Source: Cliona cf. orientalis
Lineage: Eukaryota > Porifera > Demospongiae > Clionaida > Clionaidae
Length of the DNA: 64,000 bases
Assembly (NCBI GenBank): GCA_963930775.1
Contig: OZ005689.1
Span: 22,070,058-22,134,057 of the forward strand
Direction: 5' to 3'
Made by a program: the position numbers and the translations under genes. The notes under the pieces are model-generated. The model searched no databases. It had not been told where the DNA came from and saw only the letters and a program-made list of their open reading frames with translations. Position 1 is the first letter of the stretch; the number at the start of each line of letters is the position of its first letter. This document shows, in pieces, positions 10,627 through 22,179 of the stretch.

Positions 10627-13600
10627 GGTATGTACCATAATTCCCATGGCTAACATGCCTCATTTTACCATTAATTATTGTTGGTAACTCCTCTTCATGA
10701 ACAAATCCTTCAGTCTAGTGAACTCGCTAACTAAAGTGGTATGAACAAGCTACCTAGCTCTTAAGTTAAACAGTGTCATGGCAAGTATTGATGGCCATTC
10801 GAGTGGTGTCAATTAGTGTATGTACACTTTTTGTACCTGCACACACAGTGTCTGTATTATATTGTTATGTGTACATGTATAGCTGTATTATAGTGTCATT
10901 GGATAATTACTTTACATTACATTATCAAGGGAATAATATTATAAGTGCCAGGAGGAAGCTAATCACACCTCTGTTACCTAGGATACATATATGGGATAAA
11001 GTACTAGTTTACCTAATTTCAACCCCCCTCCACCCCCCCCCCCCCCCAAAAAGGCACTAATTATGGATTATCCTTGTGCTGTACCTTTTTCAGATCACAG
11101 GAATAATCCACACCGTCTATGTATGGCCGTGTACTACTTGCCTAAGAATTTTCAACCACAACCAATGCCACATGGAAATCCTCGACACAACAAGCCATAT
11201 TTCTCAACACTTCCCAGCACAATGGCCATGATTAAAAATGAATCGAAACACAGTGGACCAAAGCAGGTTATAGAAAGTATTTCGTCAAGTATGGGTGGCA
11301 TTCTCTCAGCTACTGACATGTGTCAGCTGCCACGAAGTGAGCAACAAGTCTCTCAAGCTAAACGGCGATCTAAAAGAGAGCATGATTGCCAATGAGTGAG
11401 CAACCCTGATGATGAACTTGCTATTGTATTGCAGAAAGCATTCATGGAAGATAGCTCCCGGCAGTTTATTAGAGAAATACGGACACTTCGAGAGCCTGCC
11501 ATTGTTGTTTATAATGATCAACGGGTTACTGATCTGGTTCGTTTCTGCACCTGTGAAGAATTTGGTATTATGACTGTGGATCCCACCTTCTCACTTGGTG
11601 ACTTTGACGTGACGGTTACAACCTACAGACACCTACTCTTGGAGTGCAGACGCACTGGCAATCCTCCTGTGTTCATAGGGCCAACTATGATACATTATAA
11701 GAAAACATTTTCCACCTATTTGTTCTTTGCATCCACACTAGTTGGACTTCAACCTGAGCTCTCTCAGCTACGATGCTTTGGGACAGATGGAGAAGAAGCA
11801 TTGTACAAAGCCTTTCAGCATGAGTTTCCTGTAAGCTTACACCTGTGTTTCAACCATGTACGACGCAACATAAAGGCTAAATTGCAGGATTTGGCAATCA
11901 GCGAATGTACTAGTCAAGTCATTCTTGGCGACATATTTGGAAGAATGGTAGAGCTTCAGCACTTTGATGGACTTGTTGATGCAGACAGTGACGAAGAGTA
12001 TGATGCAGGTCTTCAGTCCCTATTCCAAAAGTGGGAGGGCTATGATGGTGAGGCCAAGGGTCCTCTTCATTCATTCTGTCGATGGTTTAAGTACTACAAG
12101 AGTGACTGTATTAAGCAGACCATGCTTCGTTCAAAAAGAAGACTGGCTGGGCTTGGTGATCCTCCTTTGGCGTTTACGACAAACGCTAGTGAAAGTATCA
12201 ACGCTTTACTAAAAATTCAAGTTCAACACAAGAAAAGTGATGTTCCCTTGTTTCTTGACAGGCTTAAATCTGCAATAGATGAGCAACAGAGAGACTTAGA
12301 GAGAGCCATAGTGGACAAGGGAAAGTACAAGTTCAAGATCGCTTTTGGAAATCTCGTGAAAGGAGAAAGTGAATGGTTTCTGAAAATGACTGCAATTCAA
12401 AAGCAGAACCATATCAAAAGGATAGGGAGTATGCCGCTTCCGTCGACGAAATCAACAGCAAGAAAACCGGCACGAAACATCAGTATCCACATGTCTGCAG
12501 TCCCGTGCACTTCAAAGACCATCAATGAACACAGCATGCAACAACAATCTGGAGGCCCAAATGAAGGAGCTCAAGTGCAGAAATACTCCATTAGCCAGCA
12601 GGCATTCAACGTGGAATCCAATCTCGCATCTAAGAAATTTCGAGTCTTAGAATGTGGCAATGAACAACAGCTCTTTGGCACTGAGTCAGAATTTCTGTCT
12701 CCAAAAGACATTCCGGTAAGTCAATCCAGTGCAAAGCGACAACTCTTCTGCAACGTTCCATCTACCTCAAATCAAGTGCAAAGGTCAAGTACACCGCAAC
12801 TCTTAGGTGCTCAATCAGGTGCTAGCTCTGTGCTGGATGGAAGCCAATACTGGGATTTGGAATTCCCGTTCACTTCACAGGAATGTAGTACTACTGAAGA
12901 AAGTCCCCTGTCAGTGTCTGTGAATTCTTTTTGTAGCCAAGTGGTAGTTCAGGAGCACATACTGACGGCCATTTGGAGAAAAGCAGCAGAATTGCTAAAA
13001 GAGGATGGATCTATAGTTGAAGCACCGGGTGGCAGTGGTTTTCTAGTCAAGTCGAATTCTCGTCCACGCCCACACCATATCACACTGAAGAAAAGTGGCC
13101 AATATTGCTGTGACAGTGAATGCCCAAACTGGCAGTCACTGGGTATTTGTTCACACTCGGTTGCGGCTGCGGAGAAAGAGGGTGATTTGGAGCCTTTTGT
13201 GGAGTGGTATAAAAGATCGAAAAAGCTTCCTAACCTGACCAAATTAATCACAACTAAAATGCCAAAAGGTAGAGGTCGCAAAGGAGGTACAGCTCCACCA
13301 AAGAAGAAAGCCAAGGTCACAAGCACAGAAAGAGTCCCTTTTTCTACAGTGTGTAAACTTTCTGGTGGACAAAATGAAGCTGAAACTCGGATAGATAGCT
13401 CAAGAGGTGGTTCTGTTGACGATGACGTACAGATATCGTCGGGTGAAATTCCTATGTATGAATTTCCGATGAGTGGAAGTGCATCAAGCAGTCAAACATT
13501 TTTACAAGGAACCTCATCCTCACTGTTGCCAACACAAGAACAGATAACGCATACACTGACCATATCTTCAGGCAGTAGGAGTCAGGCGTTGGCTGGTGAT

Positions 13601-14053
13601 AGCTTTCTCTCTCACAGCCTCTCTCTTCCCCATGGAAATGCAACAAGTGAAGGATACATATCTCAGTGTAGCTCTCTACCTTCGGTACCTCCTCCACTAA
13701 TACCCTGTACCACTAGCCCCACTAATAATTCTCCCTTCAAACTTGCTTTTATAGCTGGCAATATTTGTGTTTGTCGTGGATGCCGCCAAAGGTTTATTAA
13801 GCCACCTGTACCCCCAAACAACCTCTGTGTTCGTCATCAAGAGTGGCAAGAATTCACTCCAGCTGGTGCTTCGGTCCCTCAAAGGCGCTTCGGCAACGTG
13901 TACTACCATTGTAATGTGGCTTGCATCCTCTCGCGATGTCCTGGATTCACTCCTGCTATGCTGGTGATTCCACCCACAATTTTGGTGCAGCTGCTGCCAG
14001 TACACACAATGTTCCTCCAGGCACACATGCCAGGACGTCTCACATCCCAGTAA

Positions 14054-14876
14054 TGTCAGCCTTTTTTTTTGGAGGAGAGAGAATTGTGACTAACTTTGTG
14101 ATCACCTGCCTATGGTTCATTTTCTAGTCTTACCAAAAGAAGTAGTCCATTATAGTTACACTGGCACATTTCTATTGATGATACTGTAAAAATTATCGAT
14201 ACTGGTACCATTAAAAAATTTTTATTAAGTATGAAGTTGAGGATGCTGCAGGTTCTCTATAATATTATTATTAGGTCAAGTCGTACTTGTGCGTACGTGT
14301 GAGTATTAGTGGGTGAATGCCGATCTGCGCTTTTGAACGCGACGATCTATACCCGGTGGGACAGTGCAAGGCCTACAAGGTCTCTAGTTGGCTATTCTAT
14401 GTAAGTAGTACACGACAGTTAACGTTCCTTTCAGAGTGTGAACAGCGGCAGGGATGTCCATGGTATATAATTATTATACTGAAGATCGTATCTAAATTAG
14501 ATCCTAGTTGAAATTCTGTGATCTGATTGGTCAGGAGCAGGCCGGTATCTATTTCCCATTTAGATCCTAGTTGTAACGAAATCAATATCTACTGTGATCT
14601 GCAGCTGATTGATCAGGAGCAGGTATAGTATAGTATATCTATTTGCCATAAAAACGTGTACTAAAAATTTCCTATATATCATGAGAATCAAGTTATTTTA
14701 TATGGCCTTATCATAAAAATATTATGCAAGGAGAAATGTTGATTTTAAGCTGCAGGTACAAACAGTAAGGCCAGCCGTTTAAAGGAAATGCTACAAAAAC
14801 AATTCAATTTTTGATGCACATAATATTATTCAAGAACACACACATAGTACAAGGATGACTGTGCGTGCGCAAACAG
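14054..14876. other. 3' non-coding part of the MULE
   Basis: Sequence between the transposase stop and the right inverted repeat. It contains an imperfect tandem duplication at about 14500-14640 (GATCCTAGTTG plus CTGATTGGTCAGGAGCAGG). No further gene is supported. Confidence 0.55.
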
Positions 14877-14974
14877 CCCGGTGGGCGTGGTCGTTCCACT
14901 ATTCCACCATTCCATTCCACCGTTCCATTCCACCATTCCATTCCATGATTCCATTCCACCGAATACAGACACCC
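14877..14974 (-). repeat. Right terminal inverted repeat of the MULE
   Basis: Reverse complement of the left arm, ending CCGAATACAGACACCC. It is 98 bp against 85 bp on the left because of one extra internal repeat unit. Confidence 0.9.
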
Positions 14975-14983
14975 TCCCAGAAC
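14975..14983. repeat. Right 9-bp target-site duplication of the MULE
   Basis: TCCCAGAAC, identical and in the same orientation as 6558-6566. Confidence 0.92.
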
Positions 14984-15720
14984 AGTGTGGTGGTATGTTT
15001 GGCCACACCCATTAATTAACCGCAGTGCTATGGCTTGAGACATAATGGCATTCTTGATAAATAATTTGCAATAGGCGGCAATGAAAATCGCCTCGGATAA
15101 GACCGAGTGTAGGTTATTTTGGAGGTGATTACCTTCAGTAATATAATATCATGGGGGCCTGCTTTGGTTTGGTGCTACGGGCCAGAAAATCAAAATTCAC
15201 TGTTTCAACCGTGACTATTTCTTGCTATAGCGGTCCACTCATAGTTCAATCTAACTTGCCCTCGGGTAGATCCGTTATTTAGATAGTCTATGCCACGTTT
15301 ATGGTGGCTAAACACTCGAAAAGAGGGTTCTTCATCGCCGCTTCAGCTCTCCAGGATCTTTCAGCAACTCCTATGCGGCCATCGTTAATTTTAGTGAGCG
15401 TAACCACTATCACATGATAAATAATTATTGCGTGCACAGTATTTCCTAGTCCACACGGATACAAATCATATTGGCGGCAAAATTGACAACAAACTGAAAG
15501 ACAAGCTGTAAGACATCTATATTCTTCAGTATCAGAGCTGACTAATCTATCTTGAGGTAAGCTTGAATCTTGAACTGATGATGCTGCTTGTGAGCCTCCA
15601 CAAACCTGTTATTTTTATGTACGCATGAGAAAGGCTAAATTGATTAATAGATAGTTGCCATGGTCACTATGTAATACGGTTATATTATTCATATACAGTT
15701 AAACCATCTCCAGCAATGAA
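14984..15720. other. Non-coding flank upstream of the SAP-family pseudogene
   Basis: No coding region is supported up to about 15700. The stretch ending at the TTCATATACAG acceptor-like site near 15698 corresponds in position to the last intron before the coding exon of the intact relative at the right edge of the window. Confidence 0.4.
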
Positions 15721-18339
15721 CCAACACCCATCACTCTACAAATAAATTGTGGGTATGCAAGGGTGGCTATTAGGGAGCTCACACCATCAACAAAGTGACC
15801 TTGATCGATCAGTACGAGCCATAAAGTTTCAAGAGTTGCCAATAAGTTTTCAACCCTGAGCTATCAATTACTAGGGTCACTCTTTCAACCTGATGACAAA
15901 TGTAGATTGCCATTTAATAGAAAGTGTGACCCATTGTTAGAGATCCTGAATAGAAGTGGCATCCTGCAACAAAGCGATTGGAATACATATCCACATTTTC
16001 TGTTAACTGGAAATCTATCTCCAACACAAAAACAAACACATACTATTGCCAATTGCGTGGGGTGCTATCGTAAATATCAGGATTTACAAGAATCCTTTCC
16101 CGGGAAACTGATATTTATCCCACCATTGCCACTAGTACGACTTCCAGAAACAGGTGGTTCAAGTCAGAAAGATGAGAAGGATCTAGCGAGAAAGGTCCTT
16201 ACGGAGCTAAATGCTACATGGGAAGGCAAGTTTGAACACCTATTTTCTGTTGCGTTACCACAATATGTACCTGAAACCCAGTTGAGTATAAAGAAATCAA
16301 GGGCTGAAAAAGAGAGACAACTGAGCACAGAAGCGCAAGATTGCACAACACATCACAGAGCAGCTAAAGGAAAATGTGACTATGTCAGTTTTAGCTGAGG
16401 GAGAGTCACTATCAAGCTATAACCGAAAGCGACTAGCACTTTCCTTCCAAGACCCCGCCCCACAAGCTAAGAGAAAAAAGTCACTTTCTTCCAGTGAGCA
16501 GAATTTAAGAGGTGATGTTGATGGTGCAATGGATGAACTGAAAACCTTATCTGAGGGTGAGAGGATCAACTGGAGTGCAATGGCAAGGAAGTATCACATA
16601 CCACAAAAGAATGGTGGGAAAATTTTGAAAGACACAGCAGAAGAAAGGGGCATTGATATAAGTAAGCTGGATCAACTAATAGTTACACCACACCAGAGAA
16701 AATGTAAGAAATGCCTTCTGAGAGGAGAAATTTCAACCCCCAGTCTTCCAACCAAAGGAGAGATACTAGATAAAAAAATGAGGTTGGTTGAGTCAGGTGA
16801 GCTTACCATTGGAGAGCCATGTACCCTATATGTAATGCATCGTTAACACAGAGGAAGAAATTGAGGTAAGACCAACAGAAATCTGTGGTCGATAAATTCC
16901 ACTATTAGAGCTTCGAAAAAGGTTGCTAGACAAGCAACTTAAGTATATGCGTATTGGTAAGCGAAGAGTCAAAACAAAGGACGAGTTACTCCAGATGGCT
17001 GTCTGTAGGCTATCGGAGCTCACTTAGTTTAGATCCGGAAGCAGCGTTTACGGAGCTCGAGTCATATCTGAGTATCAGAAATATAGCTATGTGGCATGAC
17101 CACTCAACAATTTTAAGGACAGGCTACATCCTGTTTGCTGTGTGGGTAATCTACGACCCTATAGTGTTTTTTTACTGACGAGTATGCTAGTCTAAGTGGC
17201 CAATCAGTTTCTAACCTCCAAGAAGTAATTGAAGAGCCCTTAATCCTACATGATAGCTCCAAGTAGTTCATCCCCAGATGAACAGCTAGCTCTCGTCCCT
17301 GACAGGTGTGTGTCTACAAGACTTTTCACAACGTATAATATTGCAATCAGGGGTACAGGTTAGTGATTGCCTAAGGTTTTTTTGTGGGGACAAACCTGCC
17401 CAACAATTTGAAAGAGGCACAATTAGGTGGCAACTGTAAGTGTGGAAGTTGTGGGTGCTTAAGTTCACTTATGCAAGATCTTGACTACGCTCTTCAGTGC
17501 AAGAGACGAACACTAGCTAGCCTACAGCAATTCGTTTTAGCAGGTAAATTCGGGAATGCCCCTGAAAGTTTAAAACCGCTTGACGGGTTGCGATTTGCAT
17601 GCAGAATTACAAGCTCAGGGGATGCCTACTTCAGGAAAGCGTAAAGACGAGCTTCAAGCTGATCTCACTACTACTCTTAAAGGAGCTCAGAGAGTACCCA
17701 CACTACTGACCCAAAAGCAATCACAATCCCTGGCTGACTTGAACTTAAATAAGTACGAGGTACTGGATTGTGAACCACTACACGACATGAAGGGCCACCT
17801 TTTAAATCTCCTCCCAGAGATTCCCTTTATACTACCTTCAAATCTAAAAGAGGAGTGTCAGCTTATCTTGGAAACCACACTACCCAAAGGTATGGTATGC
17901 GGTGCCCTCCTAAGAACAGCTGCAATTAAGCCGTATCTTAAACTGCGTACTTACAGGGGAATCAACCAACAAATAATTGACCTCTTAGGTAAAATCTCAC
18001 ATTCTGTACCTCACTCACAACACTACAACGTACTCCTAAGGTGCTTCAAGTGTATAACTGTGTGTGGTTACACCACGAATTATGCTCCACCCTCTTTTCA
18101 AACCCTCGCAAACAAACTCTCAATCACTTATTCGGTGTGTACCTCCATGACTTGGTTGTACATGCACCACTTCAATATGAAGCAGTGTGCTTACGATCCA
18201 CCAATGCTGAAAGTCAGGAAGGGCTATTCAATCAAGTTAAACATATTAGTCTTCGAGCAACAAGCCATAAACCGGAAAATGTTCTGCCTACCATACTGCA
18301 GAGCTTACAGGCTAGAGGGAATAAGGGGGATACACAGCA
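15720..18339 (+). pseudogene. Decayed copy of an uncharacterised SAP-domain protein family
   Basis: Collinear open segments in shifting frames match the intact gene at 62751-64000: NCGYARVAI near 15750, a middle part (15907-16398) with C-x2-C near NCVGCYRKY, then RKRLALSF and INWSAMARKYHI...NGGKI (16376-16846) and IPLLELRKRLLDKQ (~16900). Further on are WHDHSTILRTGYIL (~17092), a Cys-rich C-x-C-x2-C-x-C cluster (~17430), a SAP-like motif LHAELQAQGMPTSGKRKDEL (~17595) and DCEPLHDMKGHLLNLLPEIP (~17766). SAP motifs usually bind DNA. At least five frameshifts or stops break it, so it is not functional. Its 3' end is cut at 18339 by a short hAT-like element. The overall function of the family is unknown to me; a DNA-binding or transposase-like role is conceivable. 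Confidence 0.75.
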
Positions 18340-18680
18340 CAGGGGCGGATCCAGGATTTATCAGAGGGGGTTCTTAGTTTACAGTATGCACACGAAGCAC
18401 GCTCGAATTTGTAAGCCGCGCCCACCTTGCTCATTGACCACGCCCATTTCTCGCTAGATTGTGTTTGGGGTCTTGTGATGTGCTCCAAGACTTCAAATCG
18501 ACCAAATATTCACTAAGAAACGGGTGAGCTAAAGACAAATGCTTTATTTCTGTAGCTAGCTGAAGGCAGGGGGTTCTATGAAGCCTGAATTTTACGCTAC
18601 TATACAGGCTAAGTACTAGACAGCTAGTCAGAAAGGGAGGTTCATCCGAGCCCATCGAACCCTCTCTGGATCCGCCCCTG
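18340..18680. mobile_element. Nonautonomous element with 5-bp target duplication (CAGCA)
   Basis: Termini CAGGGGCGGATCCAGG and CTGGATCCGCCCCTG are inverted; CAGCA directly flanks both sides (18335-18339, 18681-18685). Length 341 bp, non-coding. Termini starting CAGGG with a 5-bp duplication suggest the hAT5 type; this is inference. Confidence 0.85.
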
Positions 18681-18746
18681 CAGCAGTCAATAAGAAAACA
18701 GGATAGTATAGTGTCATCAGCAGCTAAGAGGCTTCCTCCCTTTGAG

Positions 18747-18890
18747 CAGAGTTACATACAGGATTTTTTTTTCTGGGGGGGGGGGGGGGGGGGAGAAATC
18801 TCACAGATGATTTACTTTGTACGTGTGTGTATGTGCGCTGCTGCCATGCGTACACATTATTTTCTAGAGGTCCAGCAAGTCAAATGTGAA
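18747..18890 (+). mobile_element. Truncated short element with GTTGCATACAGG-type end
   Basis: Begins CAGAGTTACATACAGGATTT, has a long poly-G tract (18775-18793) and TCTCACAGATGATTTAC, matching the left part of the full copy at 54347-54580. The right half is missing. Confidence 0.7.
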
Positions 18891-18985
18891 TAGTGGTAGT
18901 GAATATAGTATATGCGCCACCATAGCAACCATAGCATGTTAACAGCTAATTCTGACTCAAGCAAGTGTTAATTAACCAACACCAG

Positions 18986-19522
18986 TACCGTATCCTCCCG
19001 AAAATGAGCCCCCGCTTTTTTTGCAATAGACATGACCTAGACTTGGGAGGGGGCTTATTTTCGAATATGCACTTTCCCTCGAATATGAGCCCCCCTTGGC
19101 CAGTGGTTTACTAGCTGTTGTAGCTAAGAGCGGCAGCAAGATGACCTGTCAAGTAGACGGCAACAGACGACGATCGGCGGTGGGGAATGGACTTGTTGTT
19201 CCATGTGTGTACGTCTTCAGAGAAAAGCAAAAGCATCTTGACCAGCTCATAAGTATCTTCGCCAAGCTAGAAGTGCCATCATAACAGAATGACTTCAAGA
19301 CAGGCTTTCTAAACGCCACCACCATAGCTATACAAGATTCCTCTTTGTACTCGTAGTCAATTGAAGGGCGGGGTTACGTACGTACGTTTGTGCTCGCATG
19401 CACGTGTATATGCGTGTGCACTCTACTTGGTGGGAGGGGGCCTTATAATCGAGGCAAACATACCTGTGCAAGAACTTGACGGTCAAAGAGGGGAGGGGGC
19501 TTATTTTCGGGAGGATACGGTA
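18986..19522. mobile_element. 537-bp element with TACCGTATCCTCCCG termini
   Basis: Left end TACCGTATCCTCCCGAAAAT and right end GGGAGGATACGGTA are inverted repeats of about 27 bp. TA at both edges may be the target duplication (TA-inserting element). Internal copies of the GGGGGCTTATTTTCG word appear next to both arms. Short internal open frames (19096-19284) have no known domain. Confidence 0.75.
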
Positions 19523-19654
19523 TATGTGCATAATTTAAGTGGTAGCTGCTCACATGATTCACCATGTGCTCCAATTTTTGCTGCTGAGTGACAGGAACTC
19601 TCGTCTATTATCATCTCCAACTACCCCATCTACACTAGCTAGTGAACTATCACC

Positions 19655-21792
19655 ATGTCTTTATTAAGCTACTTCGGAAAGAAGAGTGGTAGTAGTACTG
19701 AATGATATCAACCACTGGCGCTTCATCATCAGATGTTGCTGAAGAGCCTCTGAGAAAAACAATTCAGTAAACTAACGGTAAGTGAAAAAAGGAAGCTTTA
19801 CAAGGCCAAACTCTCCTACAAGAAAGAGTGGTAAGAAGAAATATCCTTGGGTCTTCTGTGATGATCCTAGTAAAGGCATGTTTTGTATCACCTGCCAGAA
19901 GTGGGGTAAGCCTCCAGCAGGCTCTCGAGGTGCATGGGTGACAAGAGGAATCACAGACTGGAACCATGGTACTGAGCTTTTGAAGCAACATGCAGATTCT
20001 CAATGGTATCGAGATGCTGCAGCTACTGCTGCCATAGCAGAGCAAGCAGAGAAGGGAAGGTCAGTCCTAGAGCTCCACTGTGCAAGTGCTGCAAAAGAAG
20101 CTGCTGAGAGGAGACAGAGGAACCGAGACGTTTTGTTAAAGCTGTTGAGATCACTTTACTTCCTTGCTAAAAATCGAATCCCTCACTCAAGAACCTATTA
20201 GCAATTGGTTGAACTCCAAGTTACTAATGGAGACCAACTCCTCGAGCAACACATCAACCAACACCCACTAAATGCCCAGTACACATCAAAATTCAGCGCC
20301 TCAATGCTAATTGAAGCTATTGACACATGGATAGAGAGGAAATTGCTGAAAAGCCTCAAATCTAGTCCATACTTTACAGTGATGGCCGATGAATGTCAAG
20401 ATATTCTTCACAGGAAGAATTATCGATCTGCTTCCAATGGCTTATCGATGGCTGTCCAGAGGAGCATTATTTGACGACTTTACATGTGAAATCAACAGAT
20501 GCCGAGACAATCACTGCTGCAATAACAGCTTACAACAGTGAAAAGAATCTTGATTACCAAAAGCTTGTTGGGCAAGGATACGATGGGGCATCAACTTTCT
20601 CAGGAAGCAAATCTGGAGTTCAAAGAAGAATCCGTGTCCATGCAGCACATGCTCTTTACATCCACTGTTCTTGTCACAGGCTGCAACTGGCCTCTATTCA
20701 AGCAGCAGTCTGTTGACACCATTAAGATGTTTGGTACCATGGAAAGTCTGTGGAAGCTTTTTTATTACTCACCCAAAAAAGCTGAGGCTCTAAAGGATGT
20801 GCAGAATGTCTTAGGCTTACCAGAGTTGAAGGTTGTAAAGCCAAGTAGCACTAGATGGTTGTCACATGAGATGCATACGTGCCGTAAGAAAGGAACTTGC
20901 TTCTCTAATAATCACTCTGGACAACCTTTACAAAAACTCTGGTGATGCTGAAGCCTATGGCTTATCATTAGTGTTGAGCTCCTACAGTGGCATAGCTACA
21001 ATATTTCTACTGTCCGCTGTGCTAGATCTCGCTAAGCTAAACTGCTATATGCAGAGGAAGGCCAGACTTTAGTAGGCTGCCTATAGTGCTTGATGGTGTC
21101 ATGTGCGAGCTAAAGGACCTAAAAAAAGATGAAGCAGAGTGGTTCAATCTAGTCAAAACAGCCATTACTAACCTAACAAATGAGTATGGTATTACAATTC
21201 GATGTGCTTCAACTCGCACTGGCCATGCAATTGCAACAACCATGAGTGAATACCTTATTTCTGTAGCTATCCCTTACATTGACAATCTGATTTCCAACAT
21301 TAACGGTCATTTTTCTGATACTGCTGTGAAACTACTAGTCTCATCTTCTGTCTCTACTTCCATCTAATGAAGCCTCACTTTCTGAGTATAATATAATAAA
21401 CAAGTACAGGATTTGGTCGGGTTTTATGGAAGTGAAGTGACAATTGAATTTGAGGGAAACGCATACTCATCTTCACCTCTTATTGATGGTGACGAGATAT
21501 ACACCAAGTGGAGGCTATTCAAAAGGGCTCTTGCCAAAGAAACAAAAGCACTAACTGAAAGGAAAAAGCTAACAAAGCCACCAACACTACAGGAAGTTAA
21601 GAAGGAAGTGGAATCTACAAATGCATATACTGATATTTTCCCAGAGATATTCAAGCTCTTGAACATTCTTTGACACTTCCAGTAGGGACAGCAACAGTGG
21701 AACGGTCATTTAGCCGAATGAAGCTCATCAAGACATGTCTGAGAAGTATAATCAGTGATGTTAACTTAGCTAGGCTTATGCGATCACAATAG
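19655..21792 (+). pseudogene. hAT-type transposase relic, nearly full length, frameshifted
   Basis: Starts ATG with MSLLSYFGKKSG, a common opening of this hAT subgroup, and reads through a TTF/BED-like N-terminal part (KYPWVFCDDPSKGMFCITCQ, ~19830). Next come the DUF4371-like core (YFTVMADECQD ~20370; GQGYDGASTFSG ~20570; HCSCHRLQLA ~20664) and STRWLSHEM (~20850). It ends with the hAT dimerisation region (LPVGTATVERSFSRMKLIK, ~21680) and a stop at 21790-21792. At least six frame changes are needed. It was a cut-and-paste transposase acting in the nucleus; now dead. Terminal repeats were not found. Confidence 0.85.
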
Positions 21793-21856
21793 AGGGACCA
21801 GAACTGACATCGATCGATTTTAATGGAATTCTTGATGTTTTTAAGGAGAATAATCA

Positions 21857-21995
21857 CAGAATAATGCTGTCATGAACAACCGATATCTTTTGCTTGTGTA
21901 TGTTACTATTTATGCTGTATACATACATTATTATGGAATTCTGGGGGGAGGATGGGGGGATCCCAGTGCGCCCCCCTCTGCATGCAACCCTGTTG
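21857..21995 (-). mobile_element. Truncated GTTGCATACAGG-family element
   Basis: Matches the right half of the 54347-54580 copy: AATAATGCTGTCATGAAC, GCTTGTGTATGT, GGAATTCTGGGGGG and CAGTGCGCCCCCCTCTG, ending at the terminus GCATGCAACCCTG. Confidence 0.75.
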
Positions 21996-22179
21996 AGGGC
22001 ACCTTTGTGGAGTCAGATTTTATTGCTAGAAAGATCCCTAGTTAGCAAGCTCACTTACGAAGGATCTCTATGCTCCTGCAATATGGAGAGAATGTATGGT
22101 GGAAGTATGAAAATAATGGGTATCACTTCTTTGATTCAGACTCGGACCGCGCAAGCCAGTAACAGGGACCCACTTTGAG

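Larger units (their letters stand above)
6765..14053 (+). pseudogene. MULE transposase with SWIM zinc finger, one in-frame stop
   Basis: Exons by GT-AG and phase: 6765-6859, 7047-7121, 7476-7529, 7596-7651, 7892-7958, 8322-8704, 11094-14053; total 3690 bases, all phases joining exactly. The start is the ATG opening MAYTGKGTAHSP. Exons 2-5 encode a Ser/Asp/Glu-rich tail-like region; exon 6 an N-terminal domain (VVDLTKLAHPDD, GRWLHKGSHNDVFRC). Exon 7 carries the MULE catalytic core: DPTF at about residue 406, FGTDGEEA at about 475, and NASESINALL at about 606. A SWIM-like C-x3-C-x8-C-x-H zinc finger follows at about 914-935, then a basic PPKKKAKV stretch near 985 that may be a nuclear signal, and a Cys-rich C-terminus. 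The single defect is TGA at 11393-11395 (codon ~344), upstream of the catalytic core, with the frame open on both sides. It is therefore a very young pseudogene, a polymorphic or sequencing stop, or less likely a recoded one. Confidence 0.85.
6567..14974 (+). mobile_element. Complete Mutator-like (MULE) transposon, 8408 bp
   Basis: The element is delimited by inverted repeats beginning GGGTGTCTGTATTCGG (left 6567-6651, right 14877-14974), each a run of GGAATGGT-type words ending in CCACGCCCACCGGG. The right arm has about 13 extra bases from one more internal unit. A perfect 9-bp duplication TCCCAGAAC flanks both ends. Inside is one plus-strand gene with seven exons encoding a SWIM-type MULE transposase, a 2.4-kb last intron carrying nested short elements, and about 800 bp of 3' sequence. 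The intact ends and duplication show a single insertion that has not been rearranged since. The inverted repeats, duplication and gene were all read directly from the sequence; the superfamily follows from the protein and the 9-bp duplication. Confidence 0.92.

Noticed and set aside
11964-12212. Plus-strand 82-codon frame
   Set aside because: Alternative frame inside the MULE transposase core.
12949-14026. Minus-strand open frames of 80-125 codons
   Set aside because: They lie opposite the MULE transposase coding exon and show no domain.
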